Numbered from the stretch's first letter, positions 25,738 to 33,241 are shown. The stretch: 37,310 nucleotides of DNA from Collinsella aerofaciens (GCA_008671135.1 RQAP01000050.1:1-37310), one strand, 5' to 3'. Numbers and translations: made by a program. The notes: a model not told the origin generated them from the letters alone.

Positions 25738-26691
25738 TTAGCCGTGGAAGCGAGCTGTGGGTGCAAGCGGCTGTTCGCGAAAGACGCGCTCGACGGCAGC
25801 GCGGTATTCGTCGACCTTTTTGGTCTTGCGTACGATCTTGTGGACGGTAGCGGGATCAGCGAAAGCGCACTTGGCGTAGAACCACCACTCCTTCATGCGG
25901 AAGACCGCATTGCCGCCAATCTCTTCTGCATATGCCGCAAACAGCGTGTCGTGGAAGCGCTGCAGCTCAGCAGCCGTTGCAGCAGGGCCGCCCTTGACCA
26001 TGCGAGCCAGAGCGGGGTTCGCGAGCAGGCCACGCCCCAACATCACATGGCGCGTGCCGGGATAGGCCTCCACCAGCGCATCCATATCCTCAAGATCAAA
26101 AATATCGCCGTTATAGGCAACCGGGAACGGCGCACGCTCCAGCGTCTCGCCATAAAACTCTTTGCGCGGCGAGCCCGCATAACGGTCCTTCTGCACGCGC
26201 GGATGCACGATCAGCTCTGCCAGCGGCATGCGGCAATATAGATCGAGTACGCGCTCGTATTCGTCGTCGCTCTCCAACCCCAACCTGGTCTTGACCGATA
26301 CCGGCAGCGGAGAGCGCTCACACACGTCACTCAAGAACACCTCAAGTTCGTCGAGATTACGCAAGAAACCCGAGCCCTTGCCCTTGGCGACAACCGTCCC
26401 CGAGGGGCAACCCAAGTTGAGATTGACCTCGCGATAGCCCATGTCGGCGAGCACCTGTGCCGCCCACACAAACTCGTCCGCGTTCTTGGACATCAGCTGA
26501 GGCACCACGTTGAGCCCCTGGTTATTGGCAGGATCGATCTCCTTAAACGCCTTGCCGCCAAAGCGGTTTCCCACCCGCGGCGGCGGCAAAAACGGCGTGT
26601 AATAGCAATCGAGCGCACCGAAGCACTCCGCATGCACGCGACGGAACACATGCCCGGTAATCCCCTCCATGGGGGCCAGCGAAAGGATCAT
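25738..26691 (-). CDS. tRNA-dihydrouridine synthase
   Basis: A 317-residue FMN-dependent Dus enzyme that reduces uridine to dihydrouridine in tRNA D-loops. The TIM barrel opens with LSLAPMEGITGHVFR. The catalytic Cys is C95 in NLGCPSG, followed by the glycine-rich KGKGSGFL. K134 and R136 lie in VSVKTRLG. The histidine in IVHPRVQKDRY and the flavin-phosphate segments NGDI and GRGLLANP follow. Length is typical. Which uridine is modified (DusA, B or C type) cannot be assigned with confidence. AAGGATC-type spacing upstream is weak. The stop abuts palindromic repeat copy B. Confidence 0.95.
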   Translation of the reverse strand: MILSLAPMEGITGHVFRRVHAECFGALDCYYTPFLPPPRVGNRFGGKAFKEIDPANNQGLNVVPQLMSKNADEFVWAAQVLADMGYREVNLNLGCPSGTVVAKGKGSGFLRNLDELEVFLSDVCERSPLPVSVKTRLGLESDDEYERVLDLYCRMPLAELIVHPRVQKDRYAGSPRKEFYGETLERAPFPVAYNGDIFDLEDMDALVEAYPGTRHVMLGRGLLANPALARMVKGGPAATAAELQRFHDTLFAAYAEEIGGNAVFRMKEWWFYAKCAFADPATVHKIVRKTKKVDEYRAAVERVFREQPLAPTARFHG

Positions 26692-26715
26692 CTACTCTTC
26701 TCTCATATCAACACA

Positions 26716-26736
26716 ACAAAGGGGCCGTCCCTTTGT
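26716..26736. repeat. ACAAAGGG palindrome, copy 1
   Basis: ACAAAGGG (26716-26723), five-base loop, CCCTTTGT (26729-26736). It belongs to the same family as the copies at 27022-27054 and 33209-33241 and lies upstream of the Dus start. Confidence 0.6.
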
Positions 26737-26824
26737 CGCATGCATTATGCCTTGCGCTTCAGGCGATTCACAAGGAAGAGGTAGCTACTGAACGATGACC
26801 ACCCTCCAGCCGCACCCCATACAA

Positions 26825-27006
26825 CGAGGTCTAATACTTTTCCCGAGAAGTGAACGAGTGAAAACGGGCCCCGAAGCATCTGCACTTTCGAGATGCAATT
26901 TCCTGCGGTTTTGCCAGCCAAATCCTACGGGTTTGACGTCTAAAAATGTCGATGCTTCGGAGGCCCAAGTATGGCCGTTCACTTCTCGGAAAAGTATTAG
27001 ACCTCG
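26825..27006. repeat. 182-bp near-palindromic element
   Basis: Outer arms 26825-26856 and 26976-27006 are complementary over 31 bases with one extra base (core GGTCTAATACTTTT). A second matched block inside (GGGCC-CCGAAGCATC against its complement, one indel) and partial matches up to the centre make almost the whole element one imperfect hairpin. No transposase or recognisable protein is encoded. It could be a MITE or a structured RNA. Confidence 0.65.
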
Positions 27007-27021
27007 ATTTACATGCCACTC

Positions 27022-27054
27022 AATGTGACAAAGTGGCTGCTCCTTTGTCACATT
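27022..27054. repeat. AATGTGACAAAG palindrome, copy 2
   Basis: Perfect 12-bp arms AATGTGACAAAG (27022-27033) and CTTTGTCACATT (27043-27054) around nine bases. Same family as the copy at 33209-33241. Confidence 0.65.
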
Positions 27055-27138
27055 CGATGAAAAAGGGCACCGATGTTAGTCGATGCCCCAAAGCGGCTGC
27101 AGGTTAAGCCCTACAGCGTATGTCTAAGACGAATCGAA

Positions 27139-28404
27139 CTATTCGTCCCAGGAGAGGTTCTTACCAGTCTTTTTTGCCAGCAGCAAGAACAGGCCGATAA
27201 TAACGTTGCATGCGATGCAGAAGATGAAGACGCCCTGGAAGGAGCCGACAAGCTCATAGACCTTCATCATAACGGGCATGCCAAAGGCGCCGACGATATA
27301 GCCCACGGAGCAGATCAGCGCGAAGATGCGACCGAAATCGCGGGAGCCAAAGACATCCATAACCAAAACGGTCAGGGCAGTGCCAGCGATGACGTACATT
27401 ACGTCGTTCACGCCTGCTGCGAGGATGCTGAGCGTCGAGTTGCCGCTGCTCATCATGAGCATGACAAAGGAGAGGATGGAGACAGCGAGCCAGCCCAGAA
27501 TGGCCTTCGTGCTGCCGAACCTATCGCAAGTGGTGCCGACGATCGGATTGAGGAACAGATCGAAGAGCGATGCAGCGGATACCATGAAGCCGCCCACCAT
27601 GGGGCTAAAACCAACCTCGGAAGCATACGTCGGGAAGAGCTGGTTCATGCAGCAAGTGAGCTGAACGAGACAGAGGAAGCCGATGCAGAAGAAGAAGGCA
27701 GGCGACTTAATGGCGCGCGCATAGCTAACGCCACGCGTGCTATCCTCGGTCGTCTCCTCGGTCTCGGTGACCGTCTCGCCCTCGACGTAGCCATAGGGCA
27801 GCATGCCCTTGTCCTGAGGCTTGTAGCGGATGATCAGAATGGAAGCTGGGAGAATGAGCACTGCGGAAACACCGGCGAGCACCAGATAACCAGTTCTCCA
27901 GCCAGCGGCCTCGATGACAGAGGTGATGACGGGACTCATGATGAGCATGTAAATCGAGTTCACTGCCCAAGCGAGGCCGATTGCCAGGCCACCAGATTTT
28001 TTGAACCACTGGTCAATAACGTCGGACATAGCGACGCCGGTGGTGAAGGCGAAGCAAACGCCAATCAGGGCGCCAGCGGCGATGAACATCCAGACTTCGG
28101 TGTAGAAGGCCATGCCTGCGCCGGCAGCGAGCAAAATAAGCTCGACAACGGGGAGCCAAACCTTGCCAACGACCTTGGGAATGAGTTTTCCGACAAACGG
28201 AAGAGCTGCCGCAAGACCAATGAGCGTTGCGGTGAAGTAATACGAGAAGATGGAATAGTCAAACCCGAACTCCTCGCACACGGGTGCGACGAAGGAGCCC
28301 GCGATGACGCTATAGGATCCGGTCGTGCCGGCAGACATAAGGCCGAGCGCGATTACGAGAACCCATGCGTAAACCTTGCTGCTCTTTAACTTTGCATTTT
28401 CCAT
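27139..28404 (-). CDS. MFS transporter (OFA-like), third gene of the deiminase operon
   Basis: A 421-residue major facilitator with twelve hydrophobic segments and a central charged loop rich in Glu and Thr. It begins ENAKLKSSKVYAWVLVIALG and has the cytoplasmic motif CDRFGSTKAI between helices 8 and 9. The start at 28404 follows TAGGAG, which overlaps the stop of the carbamoyltransferase gene eleven bases away, so the genes are tightly coupled. Its closest relative in the window is the MFS protein at 31784. From the context it probably imports the guanidino substrate or exchanges it for the product, as agmatine/putrescine antiporters do in agmatine deiminase operons. This is inference. Confidence 0.85.
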   Translation of the reverse strand: MENAKLKSSKVYAWVLVIALGLMSAGTTGSYSVIAGSFVAPVCEEFGFDYSIFSYYFTATLIGLAAALPFVGKLIPKVVGKVWLPVVELILLAAGAGMAFYTEVWMFIAAGALIGVCFAFTTGVAMSDVIDQWFKKSGGLAIGLAWAVNSIYMLIMSPVITSVIEAAGWRTGYLVLAGVSAVLILPASILIIRYKPQDKGMLPYGYVEGETVTETEETTEDSTRGVSYARAIKSPAFFFCIGFLCLVQLTCCMNQLFPTYASEVGFSPMVGGFMVSAASLFDLFLNPIVGTTCDRFGSTKAILGWLAVSILSFVMLMMSSGNSTLSILAAGVNDVMYVIAGTALTVLVMDVFGSRDFGRIFALICSVGYIVGAFGMPVMMKVYELVGSFQGVFIFCIACNVIIGLFLLLAKKTGKNLSWDE

Positions 28405-28415
28405 TGACGCAGCTC

Positions 28416-29480
28416 CTAGAGACCCAGAAGGGCACACATAACGGCCTTGATGGTGTGCTGACGGTTCTCTGCCTCACGGAAGATGACCGAAGCGTTGGCC
28501 TCAAAGCACTCGTCGGCAATCTCGAAACCCTCGGTGATGATCTCGCGATGAAGGTCGTTCTTGCACTGGTCGAGGAGCATCTTGCCAACACGGTGATCCG
28601 CGTTGTGGACAGAGGGAAGCTCATGCATGCAGAAGATGTCGGGATTGTTGGTGCGCTTGCACAGCTCGCTGGTGACGCGATAGGGGTACAGAGACTCGGC
28701 ATCGCCCAACCAGGAGTTGTAGTCGTCGGGATCCAGAACCTCTTCTCCGCACTCGGGGTTGATGTAGCGCCACTCCTCGGTAACGATAACGTCAACGCCA
28801 TCCAGGGCATCGAGGTCAGAGGTGATGGTAAAGGTCCTATTGGGAGCGTACTTGGCGTAGCAGGCCTCCACCTCTTCGATCATTTCCTTGCACATCTGAT
28901 GACGGAGGTCGTCGGGGCCGATGGCGAGGAAGTCCATGTCGAGCATAGCGCACAGACGGCCATACCACACTGGGGCGCCGGCGCAGTTGCCAACGAAAGC
29001 CATCTTCTTGCCGCGGCTCGTACGCAGACCGCCCCATTGCTCTTCCATCGTAAGAGCGTCAGCGAGCATCTGAGTCGGGTGATCGCCGAGAGTAAGGGCA
29101 TTGATGACCGGGATGTCAACCAGGTCGGCGACGTCATAGAGGAACTGCTCGTCCTTCTGTGCGCGGTAGACGATGAGATCGTACATGCCGTTAAAGACGC
29201 GCATGGCATCCTTGACGGTCTCGCAGTCACCCATGTGGGAGTTGGTCAGATAAGTGAAGCCCATGCCCAAATCATTGCAGGAGGTCTCGAATGCGCAACG
29301 AGTACGGGTCGAGCCCCACTCAAAGTTGGCGAGGACGTTTTTGCCGGGGAAGTAGCGCTGGTCGACACCAGACTTCTTCTGAGCCTTAAGGTTCCAGGCA
29401 AGATCGATGAGATAGCGGAAATCCTCGGAGGAGAGATCATGGATGTTGATGTAGTCGCGACCGCGGAGGCTGTTGTTCAT
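28416..29480 (-). CDS. Divergent ornithine/putrescine-type carbamoyltransferase
   Basis: A 354-residue two-domain transcarbamoylase. The carbamoyl-phosphate-binding motifs are intact: STRTR at 57-61 and HPTQ at 134-137. The second-substrate side is unusual. HCLP, conserved in ornithine transcarbamoylases, is HELP at 286-289, and where D-x-x-x-SMG is expected the sequence reads DVIVTEEWRYINPE. Beside an agmatine-deiminase-like gene the likely task is phosphorolysis of an N-carbamoyl product to an amine and carbamoyl phosphate, as putrescine carbamoyltransferase does. The altered pocket argues that the amine may not be ornithine or putrescine. AAAGGAAAT precedes the ATG at 29480. Confidence 0.85.
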   Translation of the reverse strand: MNNSLRGRDYINIHDLSSEDFRYLIDLAWNLKAQKKSGVDQRYFPGKNVLANFEWGSTRTRCAFETSCNDLGMGFTYLTNSHMGDCETVKDAMRVFNGMYDLIVYRAQKDEQFLYDVADLVDIPVINALTLGDHPTQMLADALTMEEQWGGLRTSRGKKMAFVGNCAGAPVWYGRLCAMLDMDFLAIGPDDLRHQMCKEMIEEVEACYAKYAPNRTFTITSDLDALDGVDVIVTEEWRYINPECGEEVLDPDDYNSWLGDAESLYPYRVTSELCKRTNNPDIFCMHELPSVHNADHRVGKMLLDQCKNDLHREIITEGFEIADECFEANASVIFREAENRQHTIKAVMCALLGL

Positions 29481-29524
29481 GCCTATTTCCTTTCGAATTA
29501 TTATCAAAATTATTGTTGAATGTG

Positions 29525-29556
29525 TCCCCGAGGAAAACACGGATATCCCTCGGGGA
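29525..29556 (-). other. Intra-operon hairpin between deiminase and carbamoyltransferase genes
   Basis: Perfect 9-bp arms TCCCCGAGG (29525-29533) and CCTCGGGGA (29548-29556) with a 14-base loop. On the minus strand it is not followed by a T run, so it is more likely a message-stability or partial-termination element than a full terminator. Confidence 0.5.
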
Positions 29557-29603
29557 GCGGTACATGTGGCGCCTAAGCCAAAGAGCGCAGGCTCTAAGGC
29601 TCA

Positions 29604-30842
29604 CTAACGACTGGCCGCCACGTCCTTAGTCCAGCAGTGCACGCCGCCGCCGGACAGGTTAAGCGCGAGGGAATCAATCATGATGACTTTGCGATCGGGG
29701 AAGCAGCTCTCAAGAACTGCCTTGGCCTGCTCATCCTTCTCTTTCACGACCTCGCTCATGCCCTCGTGGTAATAACGCTGGCCAAGAACGACGCCGTTGC
29801 AAATCAGGAAGTTGCAGTAGCTCGCTGCGGCGTAGAAGTGGACGGGGCCCTCGGGCCAGGGGGTGCCATCCATAAACTTGCCGCCCATTTCGTCGATGAA
29901 GCCCTTATAGAGCTCGTAATCTTCATCGCCAGGGGCGATAACGACTTCAATAGGCTCGGCGGTGGGCATACGAACGATCTCGAAGGGCTTGCCCTCCCAG
30001 TCCGTTTCGTTGCTCAGGATCTCGTAGGCTGCCTCAATGCGGCGACGAGACTCTGCTCCAGCCTTGCTCGAGGCTGCCTCTTCATCGGACACCTCGGCAA
30101 GAAGAATCTTGTTCGGAGTGATAAAGCGACACATCTCATCAATGTGAGCTGCAAAGCTCATGCCAAAGACGGGAGTTCCGTCTTCCTTCTCGTCGAGGAT
30201 GCCCAGTCGATAGTCGTCGTCCTCGAGCATAGGCTGCGGAAGCCAGATAACCTTGTTGAGGTTGTAGATGCGCTTATACTCGGCCTCTACTTCCTCTTTC
30301 GTGAACTCGGGATTACGCTTGCGGCATTCCGTGTCCTCGATGGCGATCAGAGTGCCGTGACCGTCAAACTCGCGGTCGCCGCCCTCCGAAACCATTTCGG
30401 AATTGACGATATCGAAGCAACCGAGCGCAACCGCCATGTGAACGGCTGCCTTACGTGCGGACTGGCACTCCGGGGAGTTCTTGTCCCACACGCCGTAATA
30501 GGTCCAAGCGGGGTTGACCATATAAGAATGGCCCTTGTCGTCGACCATGATGCTGGGACCGTTGTCGCGGACATAGAAGTTGGAGTCTTCGAACTGCGTG
30601 TCTCGGATGCGATCGAGATCAACCCCCTCCTCCTTCAGGCGCGAGCAAGCCTCCTCATAGGAGCCGGGGGTGCCGCAATTGAGGTTGACCGTAACGTCGC
30701 CATACTCGAGCAGAGCCTTGATCACGTCAACGCAGGGCTGGCGGTTATCGTAGCCCTCTGCACGGATGTAATCGGGAAGCCATGTCACATAGACGTTGGA
30801 GCGCTTCTCGAACTCGCCCGGCATACGATAGTTCTCGTACAT
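29604..30842 (-). CDS. Agmatine deiminase-like enzyme (guanidino deiminase, PAD_porph family)
   Basis: A 412-residue member of the agmatine deiminase/bacterial peptidylarginine deiminase family. Visible active-site elements are YVRDNGP near residue 95, EGGDREFDGHGT near 150, His233 in HIDEMCRF, and the nucleophilic Cys403 in GGGVHCWT close to the C-terminus. Classical agmatine deiminases read EGGSIHVDGEGT in the second motif, so the pocket differs. The reaction would hydrolyse a guanidino group to a ureido group plus ammonia. The ATG at 30842 (GGAAGGA six bases before it) is the true start. The longer frame to 31112 runs over the regulatory region and the TetR gene. Confidence 0.88.
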   Translation of the reverse strand: MYENYRMPGEFEKRSNVYVTWLPDYIRAEGYDNRQPCVDVIKALLEYGDVTVNLNCGTPGSYEEACSRLKEEGVDLDRIRDTQFEDSNFYVRDNGPSIMVDDKGHSYMVNPAWTYYGVWDKNSPECQSARKAAVHMAVALGCFDIVNSEMVSEGGDREFDGHGTLIAIEDTECRKRNPEFTKEEVEAEYKRIYNLNKVIWLPQPMLEDDDYRLGILDEKEDGTPVFGMSFAAHIDEMCRFITPNKILLAEVSDEEAASSKAGAESRRRIEAAYEILSNETDWEGKPFEIVRMPTAEPIEVVIAPGDEDYELYKGFIDEMGGKFMDGTPWPEGPVHFYAAASYCNFLICNGVVLGQRYYHEGMSEVVKEKDEQAKAVLESCFPDRKVIMIDSLALNLSGGGVHCWTKDVAASR

Positions 30843-30924
30843 GGTTGGTCCTTCCGTCGGGTTTCCCGCGATGCTGTCCGGCCGCGACAATAGCGGGGTT
30901 TCACCTGCTATAGTACTACTATAC

Positions 30925-30938
30925 CTACCGTTCGGTAG
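30925..30938. promoter_or_regulatory. TetR-type operator 1 (deiminase promoter)
   Basis: CTACCG-TT-CGGTAG, perfect 6-bp arms, lying 83 bases before the deiminase start. On the minus strand a TATAGT -10-like hexamer follows directly. The same core (TACCGTTCG) recurs at 30975 and, inverted, at 33171. Confidence 0.6.
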
Positions 30939-30944
30939 ATAATT

Positions 30945-30989
30945 TTGAATAATTGCCGCTCGCCTACTGATACATACCGTTCGCCGTAT
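30945..30989 (+). promoter_or_regulatory. Promoter of the TetR gene with operator 2
   Basis: A -35 box TTGAAT (30945-30950), a 17-base spacer and a -10 box TGATAC (30968-30973). An imperfect copy of the operator, ATACCGTTCGCCGTAT (30974-30989), comes directly after. Its position fits autorepression. Confidence 0.5.
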
Positions 30990-31066
30990 ATAGTGGTCAT
31001 GTTTGGACACGAATTGATGTTCCGTTGCCATCCTTAATAATGTTGGTAGTGCGGAAGTGATTTGCA

Positions 31067-31645
31067 ATGGAGAAATGCAGCGTGAGCACAAGAAAAAAAA
31101 TATTGGACGCAATGTACGATCTTGTGGCAGAAGTCGGTTATGACAAAGCGTCTATCGGAAAGATTTGCGACTTTGTCGGTATATCCAAGCCGTCGGTGTA
31201 CTACTACTTTCCCTCAAAAGAGGAGATTTTCACTACGCTCTTGGACAGCATGTTTCCGACCATTGACTATCAGCGCGACTACTCGCTAATAGTCGATAGG
31301 GACGGGTTCAAGGCCGCGCTTATCGAGCTCGGCAATTCAGTTATAGGTGGCTATCGAAGCGATGAAAAGCGCCGGCGCGTGCTGGCCGAGGTTAGCGTTC
31401 AAGCAAATCGAATTCCTGCAGTTCAGGAACGTCAAGCGACGGCGACCAAACGAACCATGGATGCGCTTAAAGACATCCTTCTTCATGGTGTAGAGATTGG
31501 CGCGTTTTCCGATAGCGCCGACGTAATGCTCTACGTACAAATTCTTTATACCGTTCTGGAGGGAGCAAGCAATACGGTCGCTCAAGGTGAGGATATTGAT
31601 GAGAAAGCGGTTTGGGCGGGAATAGTCGAGCTTATGTTCAAATAA
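31067..31645 (+). CDS. TetR family transcriptional regulator
   Basis: A 192-residue TetR protein. The N-terminal helix-turn-helix is at about residues 8-55 (RKKILDAMYDLVAEVGYDKASIGKICDFVGISKPSVYYYF). A helical ligand-binding and dimerisation domain fills the rest. The start may be ATG 31067 (GGAAGTG before it) or GTG 31082 (GGAG nine bases before it). It is divergent from the deiminase operon, with related palindromes at both promoters and at that of the second MFS gene, so it probably represses all three in the absence of the guanidino substrate or product. Confidence 0.92.
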   Translation: MEKCSVSTRKKILDAMYDLVAEVGYDKASIGKICDFVGISKPSVYYYFPSKEEIFTTLLDSMFPTIDYQRDYSLIVDRDGFKAALIELGNSVIGGYRSDEKRRRVLAEVSVQANRIPAVQERQATATKRTMDALKDILLHGVEIGAFSDSADVMLYVQILYTVLEGASNTVAQGEDIDEKAVWAGIVELMFK

Positions 31646-31706
31646 ACCAGCCAAGCTGAAGCGCATGTTGGCACCCATGGTGCCTGCGGGCAACCTTTAA
31701 AACGAA

Positions 31707-31748
31707 AACAGGGGTCGACTCCAGTCTGGCTTGGAGTCGACCCCTGTT
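31707..31748 (-). terminator. Strong hairpin between tetR-type gene and second MFS gene
   Basis: Perfect 17-bp arms (AACAGGGGTCGACTCCA at 31707-31723 and complement at 31732-31748) with an 8-base loop. On the minus strand it is followed by TTCGTTTT, so it best terminates the MFS gene ending at 31784. It may also stop the TetR transcript from the other side. Confidence 0.75.
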
Positions 31749-31783
31749 GCATGGCAATCTATGCCGATGCAAATCGGCGCTTA

Positions 31784-33064
31784 TTACTTTTCAGCAGCCT
31801 TATTGAGAAAGCCGGAAACGATAGCAAACGCAGCAATCATAAGGTTGCAGGCAATACAGAAGATAAATACTCCCTGGAATGACCCTGCCATGCCGTAAAC
31901 CTTCATCATGACCGGCATTCCAAAAGCACCGATGACATAGCCCGCTGAGCAAACGATCGAATAGATCCTTCCAAAATCGCGTGATCCAAAGAGCGAGAGG
32001 AGAAGCATCGGCATTGCGGTTCCAACGATGGCGAACATGACATCGTTTACACCAGCTGCAATGATGGAAACGGTCTCATTGCTTCCGCCAATGATAAGAA
32101 GCAGGAATGAAAGAATGCTGACACCTGTCCATGCGACCGTTGCTTTAATAGCGCCAAGCTTGTCGCATGTTTTGCCCACGAAGGGATTTAGGAAGATATC
32201 GGAGAGTGAAGCTGCCGAGACCATTAAGCTTCCTACGATAGGATTGAAACCGACCTCGCTTGCATAGGTTGGAAACAGCTGGTTCATGCAGCAGGTGAGC
32301 TGCGCCACGCAAAGCAAGAGGACACAGAGAATAAAAGACGGCGTTTTCGCGGCATCGCGGAGTGCCATGCCCGAAAGGACATCTTCCTGCTCATCGGCGC
32401 TGCAGCTCTCATGGGTTTCGGAGGCGGTCTCTCCGTACGGAAGCATATTGCGATCAGAGGGGTTAAGGCGAATGATAAATGCGCTTGCAGGCAAAATCAT
32501 AGCTGCAGAAACGGCCGCAAGCACGATGTATCCCGTACGCCAGCCTTGCTGCTCGATGACCAGTGTAATGACAGGACTCAATAACAGCGTGCAGAGAGAA
32601 TTAACGCCCCAAGCGAGGCCGATGGCGAGACCGGACGATTTGCTGAACCATTGGTCAATGACATCGGACATGCAGACGCCCGTTGTAAACGAAAAGCAGA
32701 TGCCGATCACTGCGGCGGAGACGGTGAACATCCAGACCTCGGTGTAGAACGCCATTGCGGCGCCGGCGGCAATAAGGACGAGTTCAATGCAAATATGCCA
32801 TGGTTTGCCGATTACTTTTGGAATGAAGCGACTCAAAAGCGGAAGCCCAAGCGCAAGGCCAAGAAGAATCGCGGTGAAATAGAAAGAAAAAGAAGTGTAG
32901 TCAAAGCCCAGATCTTCACATACTGGAGCAACGAATGAGCCGGCAATAATGCTATATGTGCCAGTTGTTCCGGCGGACATTAAGCCGAGCGCAATAACGA
33001 CGACCCAAGCAAATGCGCCGCTTTCACGGAGACAATCTTTTTTGGCTGGTGTGGTGAGAGTCAT
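31784..33064 (-). CDS. MFS transporter, paralogue of the deiminase-operon transporter
   Basis: A 426-residue major facilitator with twelve hydrophobic segments. Long stretches match the transporter at 27139, for example TCCMNQLFPTYASEVGF, SILSF, AAGVNDVM, FGSRDFGRI and GAFGMPVMMKVY. The central loop differs. The start at 33064 has GGAG five bases before it. The longer frame upstream covers the promoter. Its promoter carries an operator like those at the deiminase operon, so it is probably expressed together with it. The two carriers may handle uptake and export, or two related substrates. Confidence 0.88.
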   Translation of the reverse strand: MTLTTPAKKDCLRESGAFAWVVVIALGLMSAGTTGTYSIIAGSFVAPVCEDLGFDYTSFSFYFTAILLGLALGLPLLSRFIPKVIGKPWHICIELVLIAAGAAMAFYTEVWMFTVSAAVIGICFSFTTGVCMSDVIDQWFSKSSGLAIGLAWGVNSLCTLLLSPVITLVIEQQGWRTGYIVLAAVSAAMILPASAFIIRLNPSDRNMLPYGETASETHESCSADEQEDVLSGMALRDAAKTPSFILCVLLLCVAQLTCCMNQLFPTYASEVGFNPIVGSLMVSAASLSDIFLNPFVGKTCDKLGAIKATVAWTGVSILSFLLLIIGGSNETVSIIAAGVNDVMFAIVGTAMPMLLLSLFGSRDFGRIYSIVCSAGYVIGAFGMPVMMKVYGMAGSFQGVFIFCIACNLMIAAFAIVSGFLNKAAEK

Positions 33065-33094
33065 GGTTGCTCCATTTCTATCGGCAATACATCC

Positions 33095-33139
33095 TATATG
33101 CCTACCGATAGGTATATAAACCAGAGGACTCTTCGTCAA
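33095..33139 (-). promoter_or_regulatory. Promoter and operator 3 of the second MFS gene
   Basis: Minus-strand -35 box TTGACG (33134-33139), a 17-base spacer and a -10 box TATACC (33111-33116). A 24-base palindrome at 33095-33118 (TATAT-CCTA half-sites, containing CTACCGATAGG) covers the -10 box and the region after it, as expected for a repressor site. Confidence 0.65.
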
Positions 33140-33168
33140 GCATTAAGCGGGGAGAGGGAGTTCTTAAC

Positions 33169-33182
33169 CTGCCGAACGGTAA
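33169..33182. promoter_or_regulatory. Operator 4-like site upstream of the second MFS gene
   Basis: CTGCCGAACGGTAA. Its complement, TTACCGTTCGGCAG, matches the core of operator 1. It lies about 30 bases upstream of the -35 box. Confidence 0.5.
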
Positions 33183-33208
33183 TTAGACCCCGTTTTCGCA
33201 AGGGTCTC

Positions 33209-33241
33209 AATGTGACAAAGGGACTGTCCCTTTGTCACATT
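33209..33241 (-). repeat. AATGTGACAAAGGGA palindrome, copy 3 (terminator-like)
   Basis: Perfect 15-bp arms AATGTGACAAAGGGA (33209-33223) and complement (33227-33241) around CTG. The right arm overlaps the stop codon of the ABC transporter gene. It may end that transcript, but the lack of a T-tract and the related copies at 26716 and 27022 mark it as a dispersed repeat. Confidence 0.75.

Larger units (their letters stand above)
26692..27138. other. Intergenic stretch made of palindromic repeats
   Basis: A 447-base spacer between the Dus gene and the end of the MFS gene. It holds two small ACAAAG-type palindromes around a 182-bp near-palindromic element (listed separately). Three overlapping short frames in the large palindrome have similar translations on both strands because of the symmetry and are not taken as genes. 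Confidence 0.7.

Noticed and set aside
26785..27051. Short frames on both strands of the 182-bp palindrome
   Set aside because: The similar peptides on opposite strands follow from sequence symmetry. No ribosome binding sites or domains are visible.
24487..27138. CRISPR array
   Set aside because: The repeats are palindromic elements of different families in ones and twos, without regular spacers or cas genes.
27073..28389. Long plus-strand frame opposite the MFS gene
   Set aside because: Highly charged, low-complexity translation without family motifs. The minus strand encodes a clear twelve-helix transporter. Similar shadows at 4534-5853, 28365-29519, 29637-30893 and 34665-35978 were dropped for the same reason.
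30843..31112. N-terminal extension of the deiminase to base 31112
   Set aside because: It would overlap the TetR start and both operators. A good ribosome binding site stands before the ATG at 30842, and the extension is unlike the family N-terminus.
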